64,000 nucleotides of DNA from the NCBI GenBank assembly GCA_020883125.1, contig JAHREW010000016.1, forward strand, positions 57,321-121,320, given 5' to 3'. The position numbers were made by a program, and so were the translations under genes. The stretch is from Microcoleus sp. CAWBG506 (GTDB taxonomy: Bacteria; Cyanobacteriota; Cyanobacteriia; Cyanobacteriales; Microcoleaceae). The stretch's first letter is position 1, and each line of letters opens with the position of its first letter. A model generated the notes under the pieces. The model saw only the letters and a list, made by a program, of their open reading frames with translations, did not search any database and was not told the origin of the DNA. Below are positions 53,607-63,180 of the stretch, in pieces.

Positions 53607-55664
53607 ATGATGAATAAAACTTTTTGGAATTTACTGCTAGTATCCCCGGCCATTCTGGGATTATCTACAGTGGCTTGTGGCTCTGCCCTCGCTGTAGAAT
53701 CGACCACAACAGCGGTCGCCGACCAGCTAGCAACAGCTCAGCCATCTGAGTCACAAATTGCAGCATTAGTAACAGAACCAGTTGCAGAACCAGTTGCAGC
53801 AGCCCCTGCTGCGTCCGAGACTGTGGCAATCAATAGCAGCTCAGCAATTACAGAGCAAAATTCAGCAGCGACAACTTCAGAACCAGCGATCGCACCAGCG
53901 ATCGGCGCTAACTCCACAGAAGCAGAAAAACTGGCAAAAATCGAACCAGATACCAGTGCTGCCAAAGAGCAACCAGTAACAGCAACAGCAACAGCAGCAT
54001 TGCCCCAAGCATCAGACTTGGCAGTGCCAACCAGTCTGAATACAGCGATCGAAAACGCTAAACTGCCAACATCCGCCCCAGCAGCTAAGGTAGAAGTGGC
54101 TCAGACTGCCCCGACACAACTGAGCAACCCGATCGTCCCAGTTGCTCCCCAAGCCCAACCCACAGAACAGTCAGGAGCCATGTCCCAAGTGACATCGGTA
54201 TCCCAACTCTCCGACGTGCGGCCGACGGACTGGGCATTCCAAGCCCTGCAATCCCTAGTCGAACGCTACGGTTGTATCGCAGGTTATCCCGACGGTACCT
54301 ACCGCGGCAACCGCGCCCTGACACGCTACGAATTTGCAGCCGGACTCAACGCCTGCTTAGACCAAGTAACTAAGCTAATTACCTCCTCAACATCTACCTT
54401 CGTCACCAAAGATGACTTAGGAGTTCTGCAACGCCTGCAAGAAGACTTTGCAGGCGAACTCGCTACCCTGCGCGGCAAAGTAGATGCTCTAGAAGCCCGC
54501 ACTGCCGAACTGGAAGCTAACCAGTTCTCCACTACCACCAAGTTGAGAGGAGAAGTCATCTTTACGGCTAGCGACACCTTCGGAAATGGTGTCGCCCTTA
54601 AGGACGACAAAACCTCTACCACCTTCGGCTACCGAGTGCGCTTGAACTTCGACACCAGCTTCACCGGTAAGGACTTGCTCAGAACCCGCTTGCAAGCTAT
54701 TAACATCCCGAACTACGGTGGTGCCACTGCTACAGGCACCAACATGGCTCGCCTAGGGGTTGATGGCCAAAACGACAACAACTCATTCACCCTGGATAAG
54801 GCGTTCTATCGCTTCCCTGTAGGCAACGCTACAGTGTGGTTAGGACCAAAAGGATTGAATATTGATGACGTTCTTCCTATAACTACTCCCTTTGGAGATG
54901 GTGGTAACGGTTCTATTTCCAGGTTTGGACGTTATAACCCAGCAATCTTCCGTGGCCCCGAAGGAGCTGGTGCTGCTGTAAATTACACTTTCGGCGCTGC
55001 CAAAGCCACAGTAGGTTATCTTGCTTCCGACGGCGACGCACCAAACCCCGCAAACGGCAGGGGCGTTTTTGACGGTTCTTTCAGCGCTGTGGCTCAGCTA
55101 AACTTTTCTTTGGGCAAAGTTGTAGACTTGGGTCTGAGTTACAACCGCAAATACGATCGCTCTGGTAATGTCGGTGTCACCAGTGGCACCGGCAGTTCCT
55201 TGGCGAACCGCCCCTTCGGTCAATCAGCCACTGCATCCAATAACTTTGGTTTGCAAGCTAACATCACACCAAGCAGCCGCTTCCAGCTTGGTGGCTGGAT
55301 TGGTTACACCAAGGCTGAACAAGAAAATGACCACAAGGCTGTCAATGTTCTTAACAGAAACCGAGAAGCTACCCTGCTCAACTATGCTGTGAACTTGTCT
55401 TTCCCTGATTTTGGTAAGAAGGGCAATCTCCTAGGTTTCGTGTTTGGTATGCCACCGAAAGTTACGGACAGCACTTTCCGAGGCACAAATGGCCGCCGAC
55501 AAGAAGATAAAGACACCTCTTATCACTTAGAGGGTTTCTATCGCTTCCAAGTCAATGACTTTATTTCTGTCACACCTGGTGTTTATTTGATTCTGAATCC
55601 CGAACACAACAACAAAAACGACGATATCTGGGTAGGAGTCCTGCGGACAACCTTTAGCTTCTAA
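53607..55664 (+). CDS. SLH-domain outer-membrane porin (OprB-like, iron uptake porin type)
   Basis: This 685-residue exported protein has a signal peptide (LLLVSPAILGLSTVACGSAL) and a long Ala/Pro/Thr/Gln-rich spacer. An SLH domain follows at about 196-255 (VSQLSDVRPTDWAFQALQSL-VERYGCIAGYPDGTYRGNRA), anchoring the protein to peptidoglycan, then a coiled coil (LQRLQEDFAGELATLRGKVD-ALEARTAELE) and a C-terminal beta-barrel from ~310. The closing strand ends in Phe (VGVLRTTFSF), as for outer-membrane barrels. These porins are major cyanobacterial outer-membrane proteins, some linked to inorganic ion and iron passage. The extended low-complexity spacer is longer than usual. Confidence 0.9.
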   Translation: MMNKTFWNLLLVSPAILGLSTVACGSALAVESTTTAVADQLATAQPSESQIAALVTEPVAEPVAAAPAASETVAINSSSAITEQNSAATTSEPAIAPAIGANSTEAEKLAKIEPDTSAAKEQPVTATATAALPQASDLAVPTSLNTAIENAKLPTSAPAAKVEVAQTAPTQLSNPIVPVAPQAQPTEQSGAMSQVTSVSQLSDVRPTDWAFQALQSLVERYGCIAGYPDGTYRGNRALTRYEFAAGLNACLDQVTKLITSSTSTFVTKDDLGVLQRLQEDFAGELATLRGKVDALEARTAELEANQFSTTTKLRGEVIFTASDTFGNGVALKDDKTSTTFGYRVRLNFDTSFTGKDLLRTRLQAINIPNYGGATATGTNMARLGVDGQNDNNSFTLDKAFYRFPVGNATVWLGPKGLNIDDVLPITTPFGDGGNGSISRFGRYNPAIFRGPEGAGAAVNYTFGAAKATVGYLASDGDAPNPANGRGVFDGSFSAVAQLNFSLGKVVDLGLSYNRKYDRSGNVGVTSGTGSSLANRPFGQSATASNNFGLQANITPSSRFQLGGWIGYTKAEQENDHKAVNVLNRNREATLLNYAVNLSFPDFGKKGNLLGFVFGMPPKVTDSTFRGTNGRRQEDKDTSYHLEGFYRFQVNDFISVTPGVYLILNPEHNNKNDDIWVGVLRTTFSF

Positions 55665-55692
55665 GGTTTCCAGAGATCTAGTTGAAATCAAA

Positions 55693-55722
55693 CTAAAAGC
55701 GGCAGGCGACTGTCGCTTTTAG
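55693..55722 (+). terminator. Porin gene terminator hairpin
   Basis: CTAAAAGCG (55693-55701) pairs with CGCTTTTAG (55714-55722), 28 bp after the porin stop, with a T run within the descending arm. Confidence 0.65.
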
Positions 55723-55744
55723 TCATGAGTCAACTCTCAAGCAA

Positions 55745-56995
55745 TTAATAATTTTGACGACAAATCCCAAATACGGAAGTGTAGCCGTGCAGAAAAGTGC
55801 TTCCGCCGACGGGGCCAATTTCACCGTTGCAGAAAAAGCCACTCAGGGGAATGTTGTTGAGGTATCGGCCGAATAGTCGGGAATCAAAGTTAGGTTCGCC
55901 GTAAAGTCCTTCACCGCGCCCTAGACAAGAGAACATCAAAGCGCCTGCACTGGATGTACCGCTGTACTCGACCGATCGCTGATACCGATCGAGCAGCATT
56001 TCTAGGTCTTCTGCGGAGGTGCGGGCATCCCGCAGGTGAAATTGGATGCGCTGTCCGAGACGGACTCGATCGCCGATCGCAATGGCTCCCACTTTAGGAT
56101 CTACTCCCAACAGATTTCGGATTAAAAAATCTCCAGGCTCTAGTACCAGCTTGAATTCATCGCTCACTACCCCCACAAACAGCGAGTGTTGGGCTAACTC
56201 TCTGTCTTCCTCACTCAAAGTTTGCACCAACTCTCGCAAAGCTTCCAAGGGCGATCGCTCCGTCCCCCCGAAGCCTGTATCGTTGGTTTGTTCTTCGAGT
56301 TTGAGTAAAATATTGCGCTCCCCTTCCGTCACCCGATACGGACGCCCGATCGGTCTACAGCCTTGAGCCACGATCGTTTCCAAAACTATATTCCCACTCA
56401 AAGCCACCCCAACCGTCCCTTCTCGGTAAAGCCGATAGTTGCAGAACAGCGCCACACCCCTAGTACCGTCCCCACCAGCCAGTCCCCCTACCTTCGGCGC
56501 GCCCGGATAGGCATAATCTAGCCCTTGCAGCAAATCGTTAATTTTTGATGAAAACGGATCGCCTAAGATGATAAACTGCGGTTCCTCCTGGGCTGGCACA
56601 CCCAACAGATCCACCCAAGTATGGGGAGGACTATCTAAATCCGGCATTTGTTCTGCTGCGACGTGAAAAGTTCTAACTTGCACTCCTGGCAAGCGTGCCA
56701 GACTCAAACTTACCGCTGGAGAACCCTCTACTTCTTCGGTAAAGCCGTCTATACCAGTGCCAATTACCCCTCCCCCACCACACCCAATCACCGCAGGAAT
56801 CGGCAGTAATTCTTGGAGTAAAGGCATCAGCCGAGAATATTCGCTAGCAAAGGCAGAGGAGATAAATATCAGCCCCAAATCTGCTGGGCCTTCTAAGAGT
56901 CGATCGGCTTGCTCTATAACTTCTTTGAGGGCAGATTCTAAAGAGGGACGGGTGGATAAAGCGCTGACCCACTGCATTTCGTTTTGGGTGTACAT
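55745..56995 (-). CDS. FIST N/C sensory domain protein
   Basis: This 416-residue protein starts at ATG 56995 (MYTQNEMQW; the ATG six codons further on, giving MQWVSALSTRPS, is also possible). It has FIST_N (about 30-230, IPAVIGCGGGGVIGTGIDGF and KVGGLAGGDG) and FIST_C (about 240-390). The end is GAGALMFSCLGRGEGLYGEP, then SGFFCNGEIGPVGGSTFLHG-YTSVFGI, the canonical FIST-C closure. The domains are thought to sense small ligands such as amino acids in signal transduction. No output domain is fused, and no kinase is adjacent. Its upstream side faces a decayed IS-derived region. Confidence 0.92.
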   Translation of the reverse strand: MYTQNEMQWVSALSTRPSLESALKEVIEQADRLLEGPADLGLIFISSAFASEYSRLMPLLQELLPIPAVIGCGGGGVIGTGIDGFTEEVEGSPAVSLSLARLPGVQVRTFHVAAEQMPDLDSPPHTWVDLLGVPAQEEPQFIILGDPFSSKINDLLQGLDYAYPGAPKVGGLAGGDGTRGVALFCNYRLYREGTVGVALSGNIVLETIVAQGCRPIGRPYRVTEGERNILLKLEEQTNDTGFGGTERSPLEALRELVQTLSEEDRELAQHSLFVGVVSDEFKLVLEPGDFLIRNLLGVDPKVGAIAIGDRVRLGQRIQFHLRDARTSAEDLEMLLDRYQRSVEYSGTSSAGALMFSCLGRGEGLYGEPNFDSRLFGRYLNNIPLSGFFCNGEIGPVGGSTFLHGYTSVFGICRQNY

Positions 56996-57004
56996 CTGGC
57001 ACAA

Positions 57005-57787
57005 CTTCTCTATAAAACTATCTTTTAGATTAGGTTAACCTGCATCCGCTTCCCCAGGACTCTGCTGCTGCGCGATCGATTTTGCCCACAAAGCGATGCT
57101 TGTGTTAAGATAACTTAACATTGGCAGGATAAATCAGTTTGCTGTCCACTGTGCGATCGCCCAAATCTTAAAAGATCAAGCTCTATACAGTTTGACATGA
57201 CCGAAGAACGAGATACAAGCCCCTGGCTTTAGACACGGGTCCTAGTCGGTAGCGGTTTCAACCGCCTTCAATATTTCTTTACGTGGTTAATCAGGAAATG
57301 ATGTTACCATGAAAGACGATCGAGTAAGAATAACCATCTACGTGTTGAAACATCCTAGAGGGCGAGCAATTCCGGCAACGGACAGCTCCGACTCAGATTC
57401 GGAATAGTTAAAGGGCAAACAATAGCAGGATGTAGAGCGTACCGTATCTGTTGGCGATCGATGGCAGGGCGAAAGCAAAAAAAAGTATACGCAATGTTTG
57501 AAGAAATTCAAATGGAGTGAGTAGTGGCGACTTGATAGGGCCTTTGAAAGTCAGACTCTGGACTCTTCAAGAATCCCCGTCTATGAAAGGGCTGGGGAGT
57601 ATCAAAATTCCATGTAATGTTTTGATCGAAAGTCAGGTAAGCTCGACCTGAAGTAACGCTTGGGTCTTAGAAGGAATATTCCCTCTGCGTACCGGCAATA
57701 AGTAGACCCTCAACTGTAACACAGACAGTTCTCGATAGGTTCTATAGAGCAACAAAAACCTTTCCTCTATTGATGATATAGGTGAAT
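57005..57787. other. Intergenic region between FIST gene and cp12
   Basis: About 780 bp with no convincing protein gene. Small open frames at 57309-57407 (starting MKDDRVRITIYVLKHPRG, RHH-like opening but truncated) and 57469-57528 lack ribosome binding sites and domain completeness. Most of 57213-57605 looks like a decayed IS200/IS605-type derivative; 57605-57787 is the remaining cp12 upstream region. Confidence 0.5.
57213..57605 (+). mobile_element. Non-autonomous IS200/IS605-like remnant
   Basis: The right end GAATCCCCGTC (57571-57581) followed by GGGGAGTATCAA (57593-57604) closely matches the right end of the TnpB element at 44700-44740 (GAATCCCCGTC...GGGCGAGTGTCAA, reverse strand). A hairpin-like CCCCTGGCTTTAGACACGGG lies at the left side near 57220. 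No transposase is present, only tiny open frames. Family assignment rests on end similarity. Confidence 0.5.
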
Positions 57788-58024
57788 ATGACAACCACAC
57801 CCGCGGGCAACATCCAAGAAAAAATTGAAGAAGAACTCGAAAACGCTCGTGCAGTCTGCGACATAAGTGGCAGCACGTCTGGCGAGTGTGCGGCCGCCTG
57901 GGACGCAGTTGAAGAACTTCAAGCAGAAGCTTCTCACCAAAAGCAAGTTAAACCTAAGAATTCCTTTGAACAATATTGCGACAACAATCCTGACGCTGCT
58001 GAGTGCCGCATCTACGAGGAATAA
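57788..58024 (+). CDS. cp12: Calvin cycle protein CP12
   Basis: This 78-residue protein starts at ATG 57788 (a GTG at 57782 would add two residues). CP12 is a small, largely disordered redox switch that assembles GAPDH and phosphoribulokinase into an inactive complex in the dark. Both cysteine pairs are present: Cys in AVCDISGSTSGECAAAWDAV and the C-terminal CDNNPDAAEC. The AWDAVEELQAEASH core segment and the C-terminal acidic YEE tail are conserved. The gene stands alone, followed by a rho-independent terminator, with an IS-derived segment about 180 bp upstream. Confidence 0.96.
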   Translation: MTTTPAGNIQEKIEEELENARAVCDISGSTSGECAAAWDAVEELQAEASHQKQVKPKNSFEQYCDNNPDAAECRIYEE

Positions 58025-58054
58025 ACCTGCAATTTAGAGATTCAAACCAAAGGT

Positions 58055-58073
58055 GAGGGCGAAATTTGCCCTC
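58055..58073 (+). terminator. cp12 terminator
   Basis: GAGGGC (58055-58060) pairs with GCCCTC (58068-58073), followed by TATCCTTTTCTTT, 30 bp after the cp12 stop. Confidence 0.75.
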
Positions 58074-58260
58074 TATCCTTTTCTTTAGCTCGATCGCAGA
58101 CACAAAGGTAGTCAAAATGCGTCTGGTAGTTCAAAGGACTCCGCCTACATCTGCCAAAAGTGAAGCAGCAACAGGAACATGACAAGATGTCCCAGTTGCT
58201 GATTTTTTGGCTTTTTTGTAGTAAGATTTTCCACAAATAAGTGAGTATATTTTCCCAAAG

Positions 58261-58881
58261 ATGTTAAGTCTTTTATTGGCAGCGACCGGACCTTGGTTTC
58301 AACCGCTAGTCTGGATGGATTATCGGTTGTCTGTGTTATTAACGGTTTCGATCCCGCTGGTAGTGCTGATTTGGGCTGTTTTTGCTTCATCTGAGGCGAT
58401 CGTCCGTTTGTTGATTATCTATTGGCGAGTGGCGAGTTTGCTAGCAATTACACTTTACCTAATGATCGCAGCCCTGCCAGTGGGCTTTGTGTCGTCGGCG
58501 ATCGCCAGGGCTTTGATTCCTGCTTGTCTGTGGTTTTGGACAGATTTGAACGAAGAAATTGACGATCGACCCCAATCGCCTCTGAAACTGGCTTTTACTG
58601 CTTGGCGATGGGCGATTACTGTTTACAGCGGATTGGGTGCGATCGCTCAAATTCCCTTCTTAACTTGCGCATTCCAATCTCAAAGTCAAATCATTGAGGA
58701 ACCATTTTGCCGCATTTGGCTGGACCCACCTTGGCTCTACAAACAGATGTTTCACCCTAACACTAACCCTCAATTTTTGGGGTTTTTAGCGATGATAGGT
58801 TTAGCAATTTATGTAGTTTACTTATCCTATTTTGTGTTAATTAGACTGGGCAAACAAGGGCGATCGGCTACGGGTCAGTAA
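58261..58881 (+). CDS. DUF3177 family membrane protein
   Basis: This 206-residue membrane protein has about five hydrophobic segments (RLSVLLTVSIPLVVLIWAVF, IIYWRVASLLAITLYLMIAA, then LAMIGLAIYVVYLSYFVLIR). Motifs such as PWFQPLVWMDYRLSVL, ACLWFWTDLNEEIDDRP and FCRIWLDPPWLYKQMFH are typical of DUF3177, which I know mainly from cyanobacteria. Function is unknown. It is convergent with the large adenylate cyclase gene. Confidence 0.87.
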   Translation: MLSLLLAATGPWFQPLVWMDYRLSVLLTVSIPLVVLIWAVFASSEAIVRLLIIYWRVASLLAITLYLMIAALPVGFVSSAIARALIPACLWFWTDLNEEIDDRPQSPLKLAFTAWRWAITVYSGLGAIAQIPFLTCAFQSQSQIIEEPFCRIWLDPPWLYKQMFHPNTNPQFLGFLAMIGLAIYVVYLSYFVLIRLGKQGRSATGQ

Positions 58882-58921
58882 ATTAATTAGGACTGATATC
58901 GATTTCGGTAACACCGAATTT

Positions 58922-58952
58922 TTGACAGTTGACAGTTAACTGTTAACTGTTG
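58922..58952. terminator. Palindrome between convergent genes
   Basis: TTGACAGTTGACAG then TTAACTGTTAACTGTTGA forms a near-perfect palindrome at the junction of the DUF3177 and adenylate cyclase genes, suitable for a bidirectional terminator. Confidence 0.35.
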
Positions 58953-58978
58953 ATTCCAAATCCCCAATCCCTGATTCC

Positions 58979-61900
58979 CTATTTTTCAGTCAAAGCTTCC
59001 ACCCCTACCCAGCCATCCGGTGCTCCGTACATTCGATACTTACGAGCTCGTTTGAAATAGAGCATTGCTACCTTATCTTCAGGATTAATTTGTAAAATAT
59101 TCTGAAAAGTTTTTTGTGCTGAAACAAATTTTTGTTGATAGTACAAATCTAAACCTTGTTGAAAAACCTCCGCAGTTTGCTGCTTGAGTGAAATAGTTTG
59201 TTCTGTTTCTGTATCGTAAATCTCAAACACCGACACAGCAGTTGTTTTCCCTTTCACTGTGACTCGATCGACAAATCGGTACTTATATTGTTCGCGATCG
59301 CTCAAACCATAGATCACAGCATCGCTAACTAAAATTCCCGAACCATAAACCTTAGTCAACCCTTCCAAACGAGAAGCCAGATTCACCGCATCAGCAATCA
59401 CTGTACTTTCCATCCGTTCTCGCTCACCAATTGTGCCCAACATTAAATTACCAACGTGTAAACCAATGCCGATGGAAATAGGATCCAAGCCACTTTCTTG
59501 TCGCTGTTGGTTATAAATATTTACTTCTTTCTGCATCTCAATAGCTGCTCGAACCCCATCATCAGGAAAAGTAGGAAACAGTGCCATGACTGCATCCCCA
59601 ATATATTTGTCAATAAACCCATTGTTTTTTCTTATTGCTGGGCTAACTCTCCCTAGATAATTATTAATAAAAGCAAAATTTTCTGTAGGTGTCATTTGTT
59701 CTGATAGCACCGTAAATGAGCGAATATCAGCAAACAAAACAGTCATATTTCTTTCTTTATTTTCCCCTAATTTAACTTCAATAATACTAGGTTTTTCCAG
59801 CAGATTTAAAAAATCGTGAGGCACAAATCTGCCGTAGGCTGCATTCAATTTTGCCAAACGAATTTGAGTATTAATTCTTGCCAACAATTCCTTTTTAATA
59901 AAAGGTTTAGTTACATAATCATTAGCTTCTAAGTTAAAAGCTTCTACCAAATCAGAGGTTTGATTTTTCGCAGTCAACATCAAAATCGGTAATTCTAAAG
60001 GCGAGTATATTTTGCGAACTTCTCGACACACTTCATAACCAGTCATCCGGGGCATCATGACATCAAGTAACATTAAGTCAGGCTTAAATCCATTTTCTAT
60101 CAAACTTAAGGCTTCCAACCCATTGCTAGCTTGAGTAATCGCATAATTTTCAATAGAAAGACTGTTGATTAACACCTGGATATTAATCGGCTCATCATCG
60201 ACAATCAAGATTTTAATTTTATCAGTTGGCAGTAGTTCTTGATTGGCTGGTAACTGAGAATGTATCATCGGTAATTCGGCTGTAACCTGATGATTGATTA
60301 GATTGCGATCGCCCTCAGCCAGAAGGGGATACCTGCTGCTAGCTTCTGGTTGACTTTCAGAGACTGGCAAAGTAAAGGTAAATTGAGAACCAACTCCTAA
60401 AGTTGAAGATACCCGAATTTGACCTCCGTGCAATTCAACTAATTGCTTAACTACAGCCAAACCTAAACCCGTGCCACCAAATTCTCTAGCAGTGGAACCG
60501 TCAGCTTGTTCAAAGGATTCAAAAATTCGCTCTAATTTTTCCTCGGCGATGCCAATCCCCGTGTCGGATACAGTAATCGCTACTTGGGAATTAGGTGTTG
60601 ATGATTTTTCATTGTTCGTTAACAATTCTGCCGAAATTTCTACATTCCCACTTTCCGTAAATTTAATCGCATTACCGATTAAATTGTAAAGTATTTGTTC
60701 TAAACGATTTTCATCGGCAGCCACTGGTGGCAATTCTGGACTGATGGAATTGATTAACAATAAATTTTTGTTACCTACCGAGGGCTTAGATAAAGTCAGA
60801 ATTATGTAGACAATTTCCCGGATACCAACGGGTTTAATTTGGAGGTCGAGAGTTTTGTGCTTGAGTTGAGAAAAGTCAAGAATATCGTTAATTAAAGATG
60901 ACAGTCTTTTGCCAGAAGATGAAATCAAAGCTAAGTTCATATTAGTTTTTTCTGGCAGCGTTCCGGTAGCACCGTCTATTAAAGATTCTGCAATACCAAT
61001 AATCCCGTTGAGGGGAGTGCGGAGTTCGTGGGAAGTATTGGCTAAGAATTCGTCTTTGAGTTTGTCCAGTCGCTGCAATTCGCTATTTTTAGTTTCTAAG
61101 GCGGTAAAAGATGCTTGCAGTTGTGCAGCCATACTATTAAAAGCTGTGGCAAGTACGCCTAATTCGTCGCTTCTATCGAGTTTTACAGTTCTGTCAAATT
61201 GTCCTTCAGACAAAGCTGTGGCTGCGTCTTTCAGTTCGAGAATAGGTTTGACAATCCAGCGGGATGTCCAAATTCCCACCACTGTTGCCATCGCCAAAGC
61301 AGCTAGACACAGCAGCACTGTAGTGCGGGTGTTGGCATCAATCTGTGCCATAAAGTCGGCTTCGGGAACGACGACTACAATTAACCAATCTAAACCTTTG
61401 CCATCTTTAAATGGCAGAACTTTTAAAAATTGCTGTTTCCCGTTGATTTCAAAATTGATTTGCTGGGAATTTTCAATTTGGTGCAAGTCTGTAAATTTAG
61501 TTGCTAAATATTTAGCTGTTGCTTGAGTTACAGCATCGCTACTTTCGGTAACTTTAAACAGTTCTTTTTGATTTTTTTTTGTCCTAAAAGGTTTTTCGGA
61601 TGTCGAAGTTGCAAGGAGTATGCCATTTTTGTCTACAATAAATGTCTGACCAGATTTGCCGATTTTGAGGCCATTTAAAAATTGACCTATGGCATCGAGA
61701 CGCAAGGCTGTAACTAAAACCCCTTCTAGCTGTTTTTGGCTGGCGTAGACTGGTTTGAGGGCACTGATGATTAATGTTGGTTCCAGGAAGGACACATAGA
61801 CAGAACTCCAAGTTGGTTTACGTTCTAAGGCGGCTAAGGTATAAGAAGGGTGTTGTCGGATATCAAAATTTTTGACAACGGCTGCTACTGTAGTCCGATC

Positions 61901-62386
61901 GCCTTTATCGTTGGTATGGTACGAATGAAAGTCAAAACCTGTGGACGGACCTGATGCGTTAATCAATAAGGTGCCATCGGACATCTTTTCTCCCGTGCGA
62001 TACTCTCCATTTTTATTGCCGAGGGACGTAAAATTGATGTAAGGGTATAGTTGCACTTGTCTCCACAGATATTTCTCCCAAGCTGACAAGTCTTTCATAT
62101 TCACAAAACCCAATGTCACAGCATCTTGTTTGCTTTGATTAATCTGGTGAGGAGTTTCTAGATAGGTTTTTAAATTTTGTTCAATGCGATTGCTGACTTC
62201 GCTCATCAATTGACCAGCCAAGTCGTTTACTGACCTTTGGCCGTTTTTAAATGATAAATATCCCACCAGTCCCACGGCTGCAAATACTTGCAATACAAAG
62301 GGTACTATGACGACTGTTCGTAAATTAACTTTTCCTGAAAGTTGGGTAGCTAAATTTTTTAGAAAAAAAGTTGACATAGCAATCAC
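58979..62386 (-). CDS. dCache-HAMP histidine kinase-receiver-adenylate cyclase fusion
   Basis: This 1135-residue membrane protein has a transmembrane helix, an extracytoplasmic dCache sensor (~60-350), a second helix, HAMP (~380-435), HisKA with His453 in NTSHELRTPLNGIIG, HATPase with GTGLGLAVV, a receiver with Asp775 in LMLLDVMMPRMTG, and a class III cyclase domain. The cyclase has metal-binding Asp887 (VLFADIRSF) and Asp931 (DKYIGDAVM), with Lys927 at the adenine-selecting position, Asn/Arg in DAVNLASRLEG, and a C-terminal TPR-like tail (QGLDLYYQQKFVSAQKTFQN). Output should be cAMP under phosphorelay control. Nostoc CyaC combines similar kinase, receiver and cyclase parts, although here the sensor is dCache. 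Confidence 0.93.
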   Translation of the reverse strand: MIAMSTFFLKNLATQLSGKVNLRTVVIVPFVLQVFAAVGLVGYLSFKNGQRSVNDLAGQLMSEVSNRIEQNLKTYLETPHQINQSKQDAVTLGFVNMKDLSAWEKYLWRQVQLYPYINFTSLGNKNGEYRTGEKMSDGTLLINASGPSTGFDFHSYHTNDKGDRTTVAAVVKNFDIRQHPSYTLAALERKPTWSSVYVSFLEPTLIISALKPVYASQKQLEGVLVTALRLDAIGQFLNGLKIGKSGQTFIVDKNGILLATSTSEKPFRTKKNQKELFKVTESSDAVTQATAKYLATKFTDLHQIENSQQINFEINGKQQFLKVLPFKDGKGLDWLIVVVVPEADFMAQIDANTRTTVLLCLAALAMATVVGIWTSRWIVKPILELKDAATALSEGQFDRTVKLDRSDELGVLATAFNSMAAQLQASFTALETKNSELQRLDKLKDEFLANTSHELRTPLNGIIGIAESLIDGATGTLPEKTNMNLALISSSGKRLSSLINDILDFSQLKHKTLDLQIKPVGIREIVYIILTLSKPSVGNKNLLLINSISPELPPVAADENRLEQILYNLIGNAIKFTESGNVEISAELLTNNEKSSTPNSQVAITVSDTGIGIAEEKLERIFESFEQADGSTAREFGGTGLGLAVVKQLVELHGGQIRVSSTLGVGSQFTFTLPVSESQPEASSRYPLLAEGDRNLINHQVTAELPMIHSQLPANQELLPTDKIKILIVDDEPINIQVLINSLSIENYAITQASNGLEALSLIENGFKPDLMLLDVMMPRMTGYEVCREVRKIYSPLELPILMLTAKNQTSDLVEAFNLEANDYVTKPFIKKELLARINTQIRLAKLNAAYGRFVPHDFLNLLEKPSIIEVKLGENKERNMTVLFADIRSFTVLSEQMTPTENFAFINNYLGRVSPAIRKNNGFIDKYIGDAVMALFPTFPDDGVRAAIEMQKEVNIYNQQRQESGLDPISIGIGLHVGNLMLGTIGERERMESTVIADAVNLASRLEGLTKVYGSGILVSDAVIYGLSDREQYKYRFVDRVTVKGKTTAVSVFEIYDTETEQTISLKQQTAEVFQQGLDLYYQQKFVSAQKTFQNILQINPEDKVAMLYFKRARKYRMYGAPDGWVGVEALTEK

Positions 62387-62871
62387 TTATCTTAGAATAG
62401 TTAGTTTGGCGATCGGCTGGAATCTACACCCCTGTTAAGTGTTTTGTTTTTAAACTAATTATAAGTTAAATTTTGGGCAATAGAAGTCCTGAGTTGAGTA
62501 CCCTTGACAAACTGGACAGTCCTCGCACCTGGAAAGTGTCCCAAAGTAGGTAGATTCTCTCGGTTTCACCTGGAAGTCCGATCGCCTTGGACACTCTATT
62601 CACGTTTGGGGTCAAAATCAGCAAGGGGATGACAAGTCTTGAGCCTTTATAAAATTGGCAGTCCGAATCATTAACCCTGAATGTATTATGACTGAGACAA
62701 TCTAGGCAAAACCGGATAAAACGTTAATTTTTTTTGATGACCACCCCATTTTACTGGTTGTGATTAAATTATGAAAAAATGTCTAATTTTCTTAATAAAT
62801 TCCCCACAACCCTTGGGCAATCAACGGCTAAATCATGCTAGATTATAGTTGTTAATAAAGTGATATTTAGG
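62387..62871. other. Divergent intergenic region before the DUF7734-like gene
   Basis: No supportable gene in about 485 bp. Weak inverted repeats (GTGTCC near 62537 with GGACAC near 62589) are visible. AT-rich sequence at 62720-62820 may contain promoters for both divergent genes. Confidence 0.35.
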
Positions 62872-63171
62872 ATGACTGATTCGATCGCTCGCCGCTTGGA
62901 ACAATACACAGTAAAACGCCCTCAAGAAGTTTTAATCGTGAAGGTTGAAAGTGAGGGCGAGTTCGATGAAATTTCTATTTTTAAAGGCTTTTCTAGTTCC
63001 CTGGTGCGATCGACTGCCTTCGATCCAGATATACCAGTTTTACCGGAGGGAGCAAAAATTATCAGTGTCGATCGCCTTGCAGGACCCTACAATCCAAATA
63101 ACCCCCGCTATCTTCAGCAAGGGCTATCTTGGGAAACAATGCAATCTCTATTGTCGGAAGTTGGGATTTAA
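62872..63171 (+). CDS. Small conserved cyanobacterial protein (DUF7734-like)
   Basis: From ATG 62872 the product is 99 residues: DSIARRLEQYTVKRPQEVLI, then EGEFDEISIFKGFSSSLVRS, VLPEGAKIISVDRLAGPYNP and YLQQGLSWETMQSLLSEVGI. The pattern with a central beta-rich domain and the closing short helix matches a small family I recall from cyanobacteria and plastids, whose function is not known to me. The start at 62860 would add four residues. It lies convergent to the ATP synthase epsilon gene with a cluster of palindromes between. Confidence 0.7.
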   Translation: MTDSIARRLEQYTVKRPQEVLIVKVESEGEFDEISIFKGFSSSLVRSTAFDPDIPVLPEGAKIISVDRLAGPYNPNNPRYLQQGLSWETMQSLLSEVGI

Positions 63172-63180
63172 CAAAACAGC

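Noticed and set aside
57309..57407. 32-codon ribbon-helix-helix-like frame
   Set aside because: Too short, no ribosome binding site, and located in an IS-derived segment.
60909..61526. Plus-strand open frame of 205 codons
   Set aside because: It lies antisense to the HAMP/HisKA part of the adenylate cyclase gene; composition is Ser-rich shadow sequence.
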